Part shown: in pieces, positions 7,116-14,893 of the stretch | How positions within the stretch are numbered: position 1 is the stretch's first letter | Layout of the letters: each line of letters starts with the position of its first letter | Assembly (NCBI GenBank): GCA_015068155.1 | Contig: SVLC01000010.1 | Span: 1 to 45,230, forward strand | Length of the DNA stretch: 45,230 nt | Direction of reading: 5' to 3' | From: Oscillospiraceae bacterium | Lineage (GTDB): Bacteria > Bacillota > Clostridia > Oscillospirales > Oscillospiraceae | The notes under the pieces: generated by a model | What the model was told of the DNA's origin: nothing | Seen by the model: the letters and a program-made list of their open reading frames with translations, nothing else | Database searches by the model: none | Program-made: the position numbers and the translations under genes

Positions 7116-7136
7116 AAATACACAGGAGGTGTTCCT

Positions 7137-7706
7137 ATGAAAAAGACAAAATTTTGGATATTAATTTCTGTTTATCTATGCCTTGCTTTTGCAGATGGCG
7201 CATTGACCTACATCAACACACCTGACCTTTCTTTAGAGGGCAACCCATTGGTCGCAAAATTGGGACTCGGATGGGGTGCGCTCGCAATAGCAAATATTGC
7301 TGTCTTTGCTTTATACTTTGCAACCGCCTATTATAATTATTTCAAGTACAAAACTGTTTTTACTAACGAAACAACATATACCAGATACTGGTCTCAAATA
7401 ACTTTTGACCGTCCAGATATGTTTTGGAAAGGATGTATTCTTCCACCAAAACATTGGAAGCCGTACATTGCAGCATTTGGTTTTTCTATATTGCCCGCTG
7501 CAATTATTGCGCGCCTAATCTTGGTTTTGGAATGGCTGACTATCACCTTTGATATAGCTGGGAGCTATCAGTATTTTTATTTCGTGAACACTTATTGTTT
7601 CGGCCGTCTTGATGTTCTTGCCGCAGTTGTTGTTGCAATTGCTGGTATATTTTATTGGTTTTATATTGAATATAAGAAACAACTTATATGCACAACAGCG
7701 GAGTGA
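7137..7706 (+). CDS. AT-rich orphan four-helix membrane protein (cassette gene 2)
   Basis: A 189-residue integral membrane protein with about four hydrophobic segments: residues 5-22, about 50-68, about 118-140 and about 162-180. The N-terminal part carries DGALTYINTPDLSLEGNPLV, a pattern of the small bacterial membrane-protein type in which a D..LTY helix is followed by an E.NP motif. I cannot assign a named family. The start is the ATG at 7137, 6 bases after AGGAGGTG. The open frame extends further upstream, but that part is repeat sequence. The gene is AT-rich, unlike its chromosomal neighbours, and has its own promoter and terminator. Its protein is unrelated to that of cassette gene 1, although the leaders of the two genes are homologous. 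Confidence 0.75.
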   Translation: MKKTKFWILISVYLCLAFADGALTYINTPDLSLEGNPLVAKLGLGWGALAIANIAVFALYFATAYYNYFKYKTVFTNETTYTRYWSQITFDRPDMFWKGCILPPKHWKPYIAAFGFSILPAAIIARLILVLEWLTITFDIAGSYQYFYFVNTYCFGRLDVLAAVVVAIAGIFYWFYIEYKKQLICTTAE

Positions 7707-7735
7707 AAATTCACTCCGCTGTTTTTTGTTTTATT
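7694..7735 (+). terminator. Intrinsic terminator overlapping the cassette gene 2 stop
   Basis: A 13-bp stem (7694-7706 with 7711-7723) with AAAT loop, followed by a T-rich tract. The TGA stop codon lies within the left arm. Confidence 0.85.
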
Positions 7736-8747
7736 TCTCATAGCCCATGGGGTTCTGCTTTTGCCAGCGCCAGGCGTCCCGGCACATATCTGCCAATGTT
7801 TTTTCCGCTTTCCACAGAAGCTTTTCCTCACTCTTTGCAGGATCAGCATAGCAGGTAGCGATATCGCCGGGTCGACGATCTGTGATCACATAGGGCACCT
7901 TGACCCCATTGACCTGAGCAAAGGTATTCACCATTTCCAGCACGCTGTAGCCGGTGCCGGTGCCCAAATTGAACACCTCGCAGCCCTTGCCGGCGCAGGT
8001 GTAGGCCACCGCGGCCACATGGCCCTTGGCCAGGTCCACCACATGGATATAATCCCGGACGCCGGTGCCGTCGGGCGTATCGTAATCGTTGCCGAAAACG
8101 CGCAGGCACTCCCGGCGGCCTACGGCTACCTGGGTGATATAGGGCATCAGATTATTGGGGACGCCCTGGGGATCCTCGCCGATGAAGCCGCTTTTGTGGG
8201 CGCCGATGGGGTTAAAATACCGCAGCAGGCACACGCTCCACTCCGGATCCGCCACGCACAGCGCCTGCAGGATCTGCTCGGTCATGTACTTGGTCCAGCC
8301 GTAGGGATTGGTGCAGCCGCCGGTGGGGCTGGTTTCCTTCAGGGGCATTTCACTGCCGGCGGTGTAAACCGTGGCAGAGGAGGAGAAAATCAGATTTTTT
8401 ACCCCCACTTCTCCCATGACCCGGGTCAGCGCCAGGGTGGAATTGAGGTTATTATCAAAATATTCCAGAGGTTTGGCCACGCTTTCCCCCACAGCCTTGA
8501 GGCCGCCAAAATGGATGACGCAGTCAATGGCATGGTTGGCAAAAATTTTGCGCAGCAGCGCTTCATCCCGGATGTCCCCTTCGTAAAAGGTCAGGCTTCT
8601 GCCGGCCAGCTCCTCCACCCGCCGCAGAGATTCCGGGCTGGAATTGCATAAATTGTCGATGACCACTACGCCGCAGCCCAGTTCCAGCAATTCCAGGCAG
8701 GTATGGGAGCCGATGTAGCCGGCGCCGCCGGTAACGAGGATGTTCAT
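7731..8747 (-). CDS. galE: UDP-glucose 4-epimerase
   Basis: A 338-residue short-chain dehydrogenase/epimerase that interconverts UDP-glucose and UDP-galactose using bound NAD. The N-terminal nucleotide-binding motif is [11 protein letters not shown] (residues 4-14). The catalytic Ser with the YxxxK pair is seen in SSSATVY and [11 protein letters not shown]. The substrate-binding RYFNPIGAH follows, and the C-terminus has [12 protein letters not shown]. The start at 8747 is chosen because AGGAGG lies 7 bases upstream; a longer frame runs back into repeat DNA and is not used. It is monocistronic and convergent with the AT-rich cassette region. It probably supplies UDP-sugars for the cell envelope or galactose use. 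Confidence 0.96.
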   Translation of the reverse strand: MNILVTGGAGYIGSHTCLELLELGCGVVVIDNLCNSSPESLRRVEELAGRSLTFYEGDIRDEALLRKIFANHAIDCVIHFGGLKAVGESVAKPLEYFDNNLNSTLALTRVMGEVGVKNLIFSSSATVYTAGSEMPLKETSPTGGCTNPYGWTKYMTEQILQALCVADPEWSVCLLRYFNPIGAHKSGFIGEDPQGVPNNLMPYITQVAVGRRECLRVFGNDYDTPDGTGVRDYIHVVDLAKGHVAAVAYTCAGKGCEVFNLGTGTGYSVLEMVNTFAQVNGVKVPYVITDRRPGDIATCYADPAKSEEKLLWKAEKTLADMCRDAWRWQKQNPMGYEK

Positions 8748-8794
8748 CAGAAAACCTCCTTCAAATTTCAGCTTATCGTGCAAATCTAAAACCA

Positions 8795-8919
8795 TGTCAT
8801 TCTGAGCGGAGCGCAGCGGAGTCGAAGAATACGTACAGCTTTTTTCGTTTTTAGATACGGATCCTTCGACTTCGTTACGCAAATTCCCGCGAATTTGTTC
8901 CGCTTCGCTCAGGATGACA
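8795..8919. repeat. TGTCATTCTGAGC palindromic repeat, copy 2
   Basis: Same ends and inner GTCGAAGAAT / ATCCTTCGAC pair as 6907-7007, with a different central segment. It fills most of the 333-base gap between galE and the asparaginase gene; the rest of that gap is an AT-rich stretch with the promoter at 9020-9048. Confidence 0.8.
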
Positions 8920-9019
8920 GTGCGTGCAACGATTTGAAACAGCCCGATAAACTGCAGTTTCTCATTTTCCCTATTTTATCGCACTTAGGGAAGAATTGCA
9001 ACATTTTTGATAATTTCCC

Positions 9020-9048
9020 TTGCTATTTTGCCGTCTTGAGGCTATAAT
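9020..9048 (+). promoter_or_regulatory. Sigma-A promoter of the asparaginase gene
   Basis: TTGCTA (9020-9025), 17 bases, consensus TATAAT (9043-9048). Confidence 0.75.
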
Positions 9049-9080
9049 ACAGAATAGAGTAATTATGGGGAGGTATACCC

Positions 9081-10076
9081 GTGAGCCAGAAAAAACATAT
9101 TTTATTGCTTACCACCGGCGGTACCATCGCCTCCATGCCCGGCGGCGACGGCCTGCAGCCCAGCGACTCCGGCGTTTTCCAGCGGGAGATGGAACAGCTG
9201 CGCACCTATTATGATATCACCGTCCGGGAACTGATGACCCTGGATTCCTCCAATATCCGGCCTGCCGAATGGCAGTTGATCGCCCAGGGCATCTGGGAGA
9301 ACCGCCAGGGCTTTGACGGCATCGTGGTATCCCACGGCACCGATACCATGGGTTATACCGCTTCGGCCGTCACCTTTATGTTGCCCAACATCGACATTCC
9401 CGTAGTATTCACCGGTTCTCAATTGCCGCTGATCGATATGCTTTCCGACGGCCCCGACAATCTGCGGACCGCCTTTGCCATGGCCGCCGCCGGTCACAAC
9501 GGCATTTTCCTGGCTTTCGACCGCAAGGTCATGTTAGGCTGCCGCGCCGTAAAGGTCCGCGCCTCCGGCTTCTCCGCCTTTGAGTCCATCAATGCCCGTT
9601 ACACCGCTTTGGTCAGCAACGCCGGTCTTTCTGTGGACGAAATGATGCTGCCTGTACATACCGGTCAGCCTGCTCTGCGTACCGACATTTCCGACGAAGT
9701 GTTCCTGCTGAAGCTGACGCCGGGTATCTCTCCCAAGATCTTTGACGCGCTGATGGAAATGGGCTACAAGGGCATCGTCATCGAAGCCTTCGGCCTGGGC
9801 GGCATCAACATCCTGGGCGAGGGCCTGGGCGCGATCCGCCGCTGCCTGGATAAGGGCATCAATGTGGTGGTCACTTCCCAATGTCTGTACGACAGCGCCA
9901 ATCTGGGTGTCTACCAGGTGGGTGTGAAGCTACTGGAGCTGGGCGTGATCCAGGGCCGGGATATGACTTCCGAAGCTGCCATGACCAAGCTGATGTGGGC
10001 CATCGGCCAGGGCCTGGATAATCAGCAGATCGCTGATCTCTTTGCCCAAAATCTGGCCGGCGAGGTTACCGTGTAA
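9081..10076 (+). CDS. ansA: L-asparaginase, type I cytoplasmic
   Basis: A 331-residue asparaginase hydrolysing L-asparagine to aspartate and ammonia. Both catalytic signatures are present: TTGGTIAS near residue 11 with the nucleophilic Thr, and VVSHGTDTMGYTASA near residue 81 with the Thr-Asp pair. No signal peptide is visible, so it should be cytoplasmic, as expected for the type I enzyme. The start is a GTG at 9081, supported by GGGGAGG at 9067-9073. A pyrophosphatase gene follows after 42 bases with no terminator between, so the two are probably cotranscribed. Glutaminase side activity cannot be excluded from sequence. Confidence 0.92.
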   Translation: MSQKKHILLLTTGGTIASMPGGDGLQPSDSGVFQREMEQLRTYYDITVRELMTLDSSNIRPAEWQLIAQGIWENRQGFDGIVVSHGTDTMGYTASAVTFMLPNIDIPVVFTGSQLPLIDMLSDGPDNLRTAFAMAAAGHNGIFLAFDRKVMLGCRAVKVRASGFSAFESINARYTALVSNAGLSVDEMMLPVHTGQPALRTDISDEVFLLKLTPGISPKIFDALMEMGYKGIVIEAFGLGGINILGEGLGAIRRCLDKGINVVVTSQCLYDSANLGVYQVGVKLLELGVIQGRDMTSEAAMTKLMWAIGQGLDNQQIADLFAQNLAGEVTV

Positions 10077-10118
10077 CCCCACTCTGCGAAAGATTTCCCG
10101 CCAAGAAGGAGAAACTTT

Positions 10119-11732
10119 ATGGAACCTATCTATGTAACCGGCCATCGAAACCCGGATACCGACTCCATTGTGGCCGCTATGGCCTATGCCTCCCTGCGAA
10201 ACGCCTTGGGCGACCGGGAATACGAGGCCGCCTGTTTGGGTCCCGTTTCCGATGAGACCCAGCTGGTGCTGGACTATTTCGGTTTCCAGCCCCCAAAGCG
10301 TATTCACAACATGCACACCCAGGTACAGGATCTGGAATTTGACAAACCCCCGATCCTGGACACCGGCGTTACTGTCAGCCGGGCCTGGAATGAATTTCAA
10401 AAATATCCCACCTTCGCTTCCCTGCCGGTAGCCCGGGAGGATGGCACCATTTACGGCATTCTGTCCCGCACCGATATCGCCAGCTATCATATGACCGGCA
10501 TTCAATCCGGCATTCTGGAAAATGTACCGCTGTTTAACCTGCTGTCCGTACTGGAAGGCAGAGTGTTGAACGACGCCGGCGAAAACATCGATGCCATCAC
10601 TGGCGAGGTGATCATTGCCCTGCCCCAGGCCCAGGAAAACCTGCTGTTCCATTCCCCCCATTCCGTAGTGATCTGCGGCCATCAGCCGGATATGATCCGC
10701 CGGGCCATGGAAATGAATGTCAACTGTCTGGTGCTGTGCCAGGCGGAGCTGCCGGAGGAACTGCGGCATTTGGAAACCAACACCTGCGTGATCTCCACGC
10801 CCCTGGATGCCTATCGGGCCGCCCGACGGATGTTCCAGGCCACCCCCGTGGGCCGTATTTGCAACACCCAGAACCTGGTGTGCTTCCATTTGGAAGACCG
10901 TGTGGATCACATCAAAGAACAGGTGCTGAAATTCCGTCACCCCAGCTACCCTATTTTGGATGAACACGACCGGGCCGTGGGTATTCTCACCCGCTATCAT
11001 CTGCTGCGGCCCAACCGGAAAAAGGTGGTGCTGGTGGATCACAACGAAGTCGCCCAATCCGTTCCCGGCTTGGAAGAAGCGGAGATTTTGGAGATCATCG
11101 ACCATCACCGGCTGGCAGATATCCAAACCAACAACCCCATCTATGTCCGCAACGAACCGGTGGGCTCCACCAACACCATCATCGCCGGCATGTTCCAGGA
11201 GCGGGGTTTGATGCCCTCCGCTAAAATGGCAGGCATGATGGCGGCGGCCATTTTGGCGGATACCGTTATGTTCAAATCCCCCACCTGCACCAGCCGGGAT
11301 ATCCGGATGGCAGAGCGGATGGCCCGCATCGCCAATATTTCCCTGGACGAGCTGGGCAAAAAGATCTTCTCCGCATCCACCGGCCACAAGAGCGCCGAGG
11401 AGCTGCTGTTCAGCGATTATAAGGAGTTCCACATCGCCGGCCACGACCTGGCGGTGGCCCAGATCACCTGTGTGGACAGTCCGCAGATGCTGGAGCGAAA
11501 AGAAGAATTCCTGGCGCTGATGAAACAAAAGGCCCAAAAGGAAGATTTCAGCCTGATGATCCTGATGCTTACCGATGTACTGCTGGAAGGCACCCAGATC
11601 ATCTATGTAGGCGACAACGATACGATCGAGCAGGCATTCTCCGTCACCCCCAGGGACAATACCGCATTCCTGCCCAAGGTGATGAGCCGCAAAAAGCAGG
11701 TCATTCCCATGCTGTCGGCTTTGTGGGGCTAA
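10119..11732 (+). CDS. CBS/DRTGG-regulated manganese-dependent inorganic pyrophosphatase (family II)
   Basis: A 537-residue nucleotide-regulated family II pyrophosphatase. The DHH domain begins with GHRNPDTDSIVAA (metal ligands His9, Asp13, Asp15). It is interrupted by a regulatory insert of about 170-230 residues that begins near residue 70: CBS domain, DRTGG-like domain, CBS domain. The DHH core resumes with VLVDHNE and IIDHHR, followed by a DHHA2 domain that includes FKSPTCT and AGHDLAVAQI. It hydrolyses pyrophosphate in the cytoplasm; in characterised relatives adenine nucleotides and diadenosine polyphosphates tune the rate through the CBS insert. The length fits the CBS-DRTGG-CBS subtype rather than the roughly 310-residue plain enzyme. 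It lies downstream of ansA in the same direction. Confidence 0.93.
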   Translation: MEPIYVTGHRNPDTDSIVAAMAYASLRNALGDREYEAACLGPVSDETQLVLDYFGFQPPKRIHNMHTQVQDLEFDKPPILDTGVTVSRAWNEFQKYPTFASLPVAREDGTIYGILSRTDIASYHMTGIQSGILENVPLFNLLSVLEGRVLNDAGENIDAITGEVIIALPQAQENLLFHSPHSVVICGHQPDMIRRAMEMNVNCLVLCQAELPEELRHLETNTCVISTPLDAYRAARRMFQATPVGRICNTQNLVCFHLEDRVDHIKEQVLKFRHPSYPILDEHDRAVGILTRYHLLRPNRKKVVLVDHNEVAQSVPGLEEAEILEIIDHHRLADIQTNNPIYVRNEPVGSTNTIIAGMFQERGLMPSAKMAGMMAAAILADTVMFKSPTCTSRDIRMAERMARIANISLDELGKKIFSASTGHKSAEELLFSDYKEFHIAGHDLAVAQITCVDSPQMLERKEEFLALMKQKAQKEDFSLMILMLTDVLLEGTQIIYVGDNDTIEQAFSVTPRDNTAFLPKVMSRKKQVIPMLSALWG

Positions 11733-11798
11733 TCCACTTTCTGCGTGAAATTGCTGTTTAGCGTTTGGCGGTCATTCCGGGCCCTTCGCCGAAGGCGC

Positions 11799-11824
11799 AA
11801 AGGCTTCCCCTGGGGGAAGCCTTT
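11799..11824 (+). terminator. Hairpin after the pyrophosphatase gene
   Basis: AAAGGCTTCCCC and GGGGAAGCCTTT form a 12-bp stem with a TG loop. No U tract follows, so it may be part of a short repeat rather than a classic terminator. It lies in the 145-base gap before holB. Confidence 0.5.
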
Positions 11825-11877
11825 GGGTACGTAAACAACAATTTACACCACCAAACCTGTTTTCAAGGAGGGATATC

Positions 11878-12825
11878 ATGGGCTTTGAAGGTCTGCTCGG
11901 CAATGAGCGGGTAAAAGAAAATCTGCGCCGCAGCCTTGCCAAAGGTCATGCGTCCCACTTCTACCTGATTTCCGGCCCTGCCGGTTCCGGCAAACGCACC
12001 CTGGCCCGGCTGCTCAGCGCCGCGCTGATGTGCGATCACCCCGGCAGCCCTTGTCTGGGCTGCAATCCCTGCCGGAAGGTGATGGAAAACATCCATCCGG
12101 ACTGCATCACCGTTACCGATCCGGAACACAAAAATGTGGCGGTAAAGATCGTCCGCCAGATCCGGGATGATATGTTCATCCGTCCCAACGAGGGCAATAA
12201 GAAAATCTACATTTTTCCCCAGGAGTTGGGTGTTGAAGGGCAGAATGCGCTGCTGAAGATTTTGGAAGAACCCCCCAGCTACGGCGTTTTCTTGCTGCTG
12301 ACGGAAAATCCCCAGCAATTGCTGCCTACGATCCATTCCCGTTGCGTTCATCTGGCGCTGCAGCCCCTGACCGAGGATGTGCTGCGCCGGGAGCTGGAAA
12401 AGCGGATGCCCCAAGCCGAGACCGAGGCCATTTCCGCCGCCATTCTCCGCAGCGGCGGATTTTTGGGACAAGCCCTGCAATTGCTTACCGACGAGGACAG
12501 CAATCTGCCCCAGACCCAGGCGTTTTTGCAGGCCTTTGCCCAGCGGGATCATCTGCTGCTGGCACAGACTCTGGTGCCTATGGAAAAATGGAAGCGGGAT
12601 CAACTGATCCCGGCGCTGCATCAATGGCGCATCGGCCTGCAATCGGCGCTGCAATGCCGCAGCGGCATGGTCGCCTCCTCCCAATTGGCGGCAGAAATAG
12701 CCGCCAGGCGCAGCAGCAGCGAGCTGAACCAAGCCATCGCCAACCTGCAAAAAGCGCTGGACTATGCCCAAAGCAACGTTTCCCCCGCTGCCATCTGCGG
12801 CTGGCTGCAATGGACATTGCGATAA
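11878..12825 (+). CDS. holB: DNA polymerase III subunit delta'
   Basis: A 315-residue clamp-loader AAA+ subunit. The Walker A motif is GPAGSGKRT (residues 33-41). The zinc module uses Cys52, Cys59, Cys62 and Cys65 (C..PCLGCNPC). The sensor segment is EEPPSYGVFLLLTENPQQLL, then PTIHSRC, which supplies the SRC arginine finger. It works with HolA and DnaX to load the beta clamp. The start has AAGGAGG 7-13 bases upstream. ricT follows within 48 bases, the same order as holB-yaaT in Bacillus subtilis, supporting both identifications. Confidence 0.95.
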   Translation: MGFEGLLGNERVKENLRRSLAKGHASHFYLISGPAGSGKRTLARLLSAALMCDHPGSPCLGCNPCRKVMENIHPDCITVTDPEHKNVAVKIVRQIRDDMFIRPNEGNKKIYIFPQELGVEGQNALLKILEEPPSYGVFLLLTENPQQLLPTIHSRCVHLALQPLTEDVLRRELEKRMPQAETEAISAAILRSGGFLGQALQLLTDEDSNLPQTQAFLQAFAQRDHLLLAQTLVPMEKWKRDQLIPALHQWRIGLQSALQCRSGMVASSQLAAEIAARRSSSELNQAIANLQKALDYAQSNVSPAAICGWLQWTLR

Positions 12826-12873
12826 AATCCACAATGCCGTTTGGCATTTTTACAATAGACAAGGAGCATTCTC

Positions 12874-14121
12874 ATGGAAGAAACTATCAACATACCTGCC
12901 CCGGATCAGACCGTGGAAGTGGTGGACATTCAATTCCGCCCCGGGCAGAAGATCTATTTTTTTGACCCCGCCGGCTTTGTCTGCAAAACCGGTGACCATG
13001 TGATCATCGACACCGCCCGGGGTCCCGAATACGGTATCTGCGCCGGCGGTAATCACAAGATCGCCGCCAAGGATGTGGTGGCGCCGCTGCGCAGCGTAAT
13101 CCGTATGGCCACCGAAAAGGACGAGAAGACCGTAGCGGACAACCGCGCCAAAGAACGCAAGGCCCACGAGACCTGCCTGCAGAAGATCGACGAATTGGCG
13201 CTGGATATGCAACTGGTATCCGCCGAATGTACCTTTGATGGCAGCAAGATCCTGTTCTTCTTCACCGCTGACGAACGGGTAGATTTCCGGGAATTGGTAA
13301 AAAGCCTGGCTTCCACCTTCCATACCCGCATCGAATTGCGGCAGATCGGCGTCCGGGACAAGGCCAAAATGGTTGGCGGTCTGGGCATTTGCGGCCGCCC
13401 CTTCTGCTGCGCCAGCTTTTTGGACGATTTCCAGCCGGTTTCCATCAAAATGGCCAAGACCCAAAGTCTTTCTTTGAATCCCACCAAAATTTCCGGCACC
13501 TGCGGCCGTCTGATGTGCTGCCTGAAATACGAACAGGATGCCTATGAGGATCTGATCCGCCGCAGTCCCAAGGAAGAGTCCTTCGTGGATACCCCCGAAG
13601 GCCGGGGCACTGTGGTGGCGCTGAATCTGCTGCGCCAGCAGGTAAAGGTACAGATGGAAGATGCGCCCGAGACCATTGGCACCTTCCGGGTGGACGAGAT
13701 CGCCGTACTGCGCAACGGAAAGGCCAAGAAAAACGACCCGCCCATCCCCGCGGATCTGGCGCCCATCTCCGGTCACGGCAAGCGGCAGCGGAAATCCGGT
13801 CTGGAAAAGGTGGAAAACTTCCTGGATCCCATTAAATTCCGCTATCGGGATGAGAAGGTAGTGGAGGAACAGCCTCAACCGGAGGTGGAGGAAAACACCC
13901 CGCAGGAGCCCTCCCGTTCCCGCCGCCGCCGCAATCGCCACAACAAGGCGGAGGTCATCGCCCAGGAGAAGGCCGCCGAAGCGCCTAAGCCCGAGAAGCC
14001 GATCAAGCAGGAACCCCCGGCAGCGGCGCCTGCCCAGGCATCGGAAAAGCCCAAGGCCAATCACCATCGCAACCATCATCACCGCCGTCATCACAAAGGC
14101 GGTCACAAAGCAGCCGAATAA
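12874..14121 (+). CDS. ricT: PSP1-domain protein RicT (YaaT)
   Basis: A 415-residue PSP1-family protein. The conserved core spans about residues 10-260 and includes the cysteine-rich segments GGLGICGRPFCCASFL and SGTCGRLMCCLKYEQD. In Bacillus, RicT joins RicA and RicF in an Fe-S-bearing complex that promotes mRNA maturation by RNase Y and supports sporulation and competence; those Cys residues are the likely ligands. The C-terminal 130 or so residues are a low-complexity basic tail, with an RRRRNRHNK run and a His/Arg-rich end (HHRNHHHRRHHKGG) absent from the B. subtilis protein; it may bind RNA or ribosomes. The start is supported by AAGGAG. Adjacent to holB as in other Firmicutes. Confidence 0.93.
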   Translation: MEETINIPAPDQTVEVVDIQFRPGQKIYFFDPAGFVCKTGDHVIIDTARGPEYGICAGGNHKIAAKDVVAPLRSVIRMATEKDEKTVADNRAKERKAHETCLQKIDELALDMQLVSAECTFDGSKILFFFTADERVDFRELVKSLASTFHTRIELRQIGVRDKAKMVGGLGICGRPFCCASFLDDFQPVSIKMAKTQSLSLNPTKISGTCGRLMCCLKYEQDAYEDLIRRSPKEESFVDTPEGRGTVVALNLLRQQVKVQMEDAPETIGTFRVDEIAVLRNGKAKKNDPPIPADLAPISGHGKRQRKSGLEKVENFLDPIKFRYRDEKVVEEQPQPEVEENTPQEPSRSRRRRNRHNKAEVIAQEKAAEAPKPEKPIKQEPPAAAPAQASEKPKANHHRNHHHRRHHKGGHKAAE

Positions 14122-14127
14122 GCAAGC

Positions 14128-14163
14128 AAAACCGGAAACACCAGCCAGTGTTTCCGGTTTTTG
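14128..14163 (+). terminator. Intrinsic terminator after ricT, convergent with the glg operon
   Basis: A 14-bp stem AAAACCGGAAACAC/GTGTTTCCGGTTTT (14128-14141, 14148-14161) with T's following. The A-rich left arm gives the minus-strand hutD gene a U tract as well, so it probably acts in both directions. Confidence 0.9.
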
Positions 14164-14709
14164 TTATATTTTTCCATGGCAGCGGATCACCGGACCGCCG
14201 GTAATCGTTGCCGCTGTTGCGCTTTGCGAAAAGATCAGCAAGGCTTCTGCCGATGCCAGGCAGTATTCCCGGTTTTCCAGGGTGATGACGGCGCCCTCCG
14301 CTGCGTACAGGCAGGTAACGCCGGGCAGGATCGCCGCGGTCACCCCGCAGACCTCCATTTCCCCTTCCGCATTCTTGAGCATCAGATTAAAATCCGTGGC
14401 TTTGCCCACACAATGGGTGGGAATTTCGCCGGAGAAGCGGTAAGGCGTATCCAGGGCTGCCAGCTTCACCGCTTCACAGCCGGGATGGGTCAGGGTGAAG
14501 CCGCCCCGCAGCGGCACGATATACCGGATCACCCCAGGCAGCGCGGTAAAATCACTTTCCGCCAGTTCCACGGTAGCGGAACTGATCCGCAGCCGGAATT
14601 GCCGGGTGGCATAATCCGCATCCTCCGGCCAGATGAATATCTCCGTGGTAGTGCCGCCGGACCATTGGCTGACTTTATAGTCTTTTCCTGTCAAATGCTG
14701 AATCTGCAT
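14164..14709 (-). CDS. HutD/Ves family cupin-like protein
   Basis: A 181-residue protein with the HutD family opening, in which a basic-hydrophobic start leads to WSGGTTTEIFIWPE (residues 16-29), followed by beta-rich sequence with RLRISSATVE and LPGVIRYIVPL. HutD in Pseudomonas is linked to histidine utilisation, and Ves in E. coli to cold-induced expression; the biochemical role is not established. Here it is the last gene of the glycogen operon, 34 bases after a small Cys-rich gene, and no hut genes are nearby apart from the distant fchA. GGAAGG upstream supports the start. No signal peptide or membrane segment. Confidence 0.8.
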   Translation of the reverse strand: MQIQHLTGKDYKVSQWSGGTTTEIFIWPEDADYATRQFRLRISSATVELAESDFTALPGVIRYIVPLRGGFTLTHPGCEAVKLAALDTPYRFSGEIPTHCVGKATDFNLMLKNAEGEMEVCGVTAAILPGVTCLYAAEGAVITLENREYCLASAEALLIFSQSATAATITGGPVIRCHGKI

Positions 14710-14743
14710 AGCGCGCTCCTTCCATCTTCACGGATCGTCCGGC

Positions 14744-14893
14744 TTACCCTTCCAGTTGGGCGATGCGTTTGCCGATCTCGCAGGTTTCCCGGTAAGGACA
14801 GTTTGCAAAGGCGCAATCCGCCTCGCCGTCCTCTACCAGCACGATGCGGCTTTTGTCTATACAGCGGCAATAGCCGGTGATAAATTCTTCCAT
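14744..14893 (-). CDS. Small cysteine-rich protein, 49 residues
   Basis: An open frame of 49 codons from ATG at 14893 to TAA at 14744. It begins MEEFITGYCRCIDKS and contains CAFANCPYRETCEIGKRI. Its ATG immediately follows the stop codon of the amylase gene (TAAATG), implying translational coupling. The five cysteines (residues 9, 11, 28, 32 and 38, estimated) could bind a metal or a small Fe-S cluster. I do not recognise a named family. Codon use and position in the operon support it being a real gene; it is easily missed because of its size. Confidence 0.65.
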   Translation of the reverse strand: MEEFITGYCRCIDKSRIVLVEDGEADCAFANCPYRETCEIGKRIAQLEG

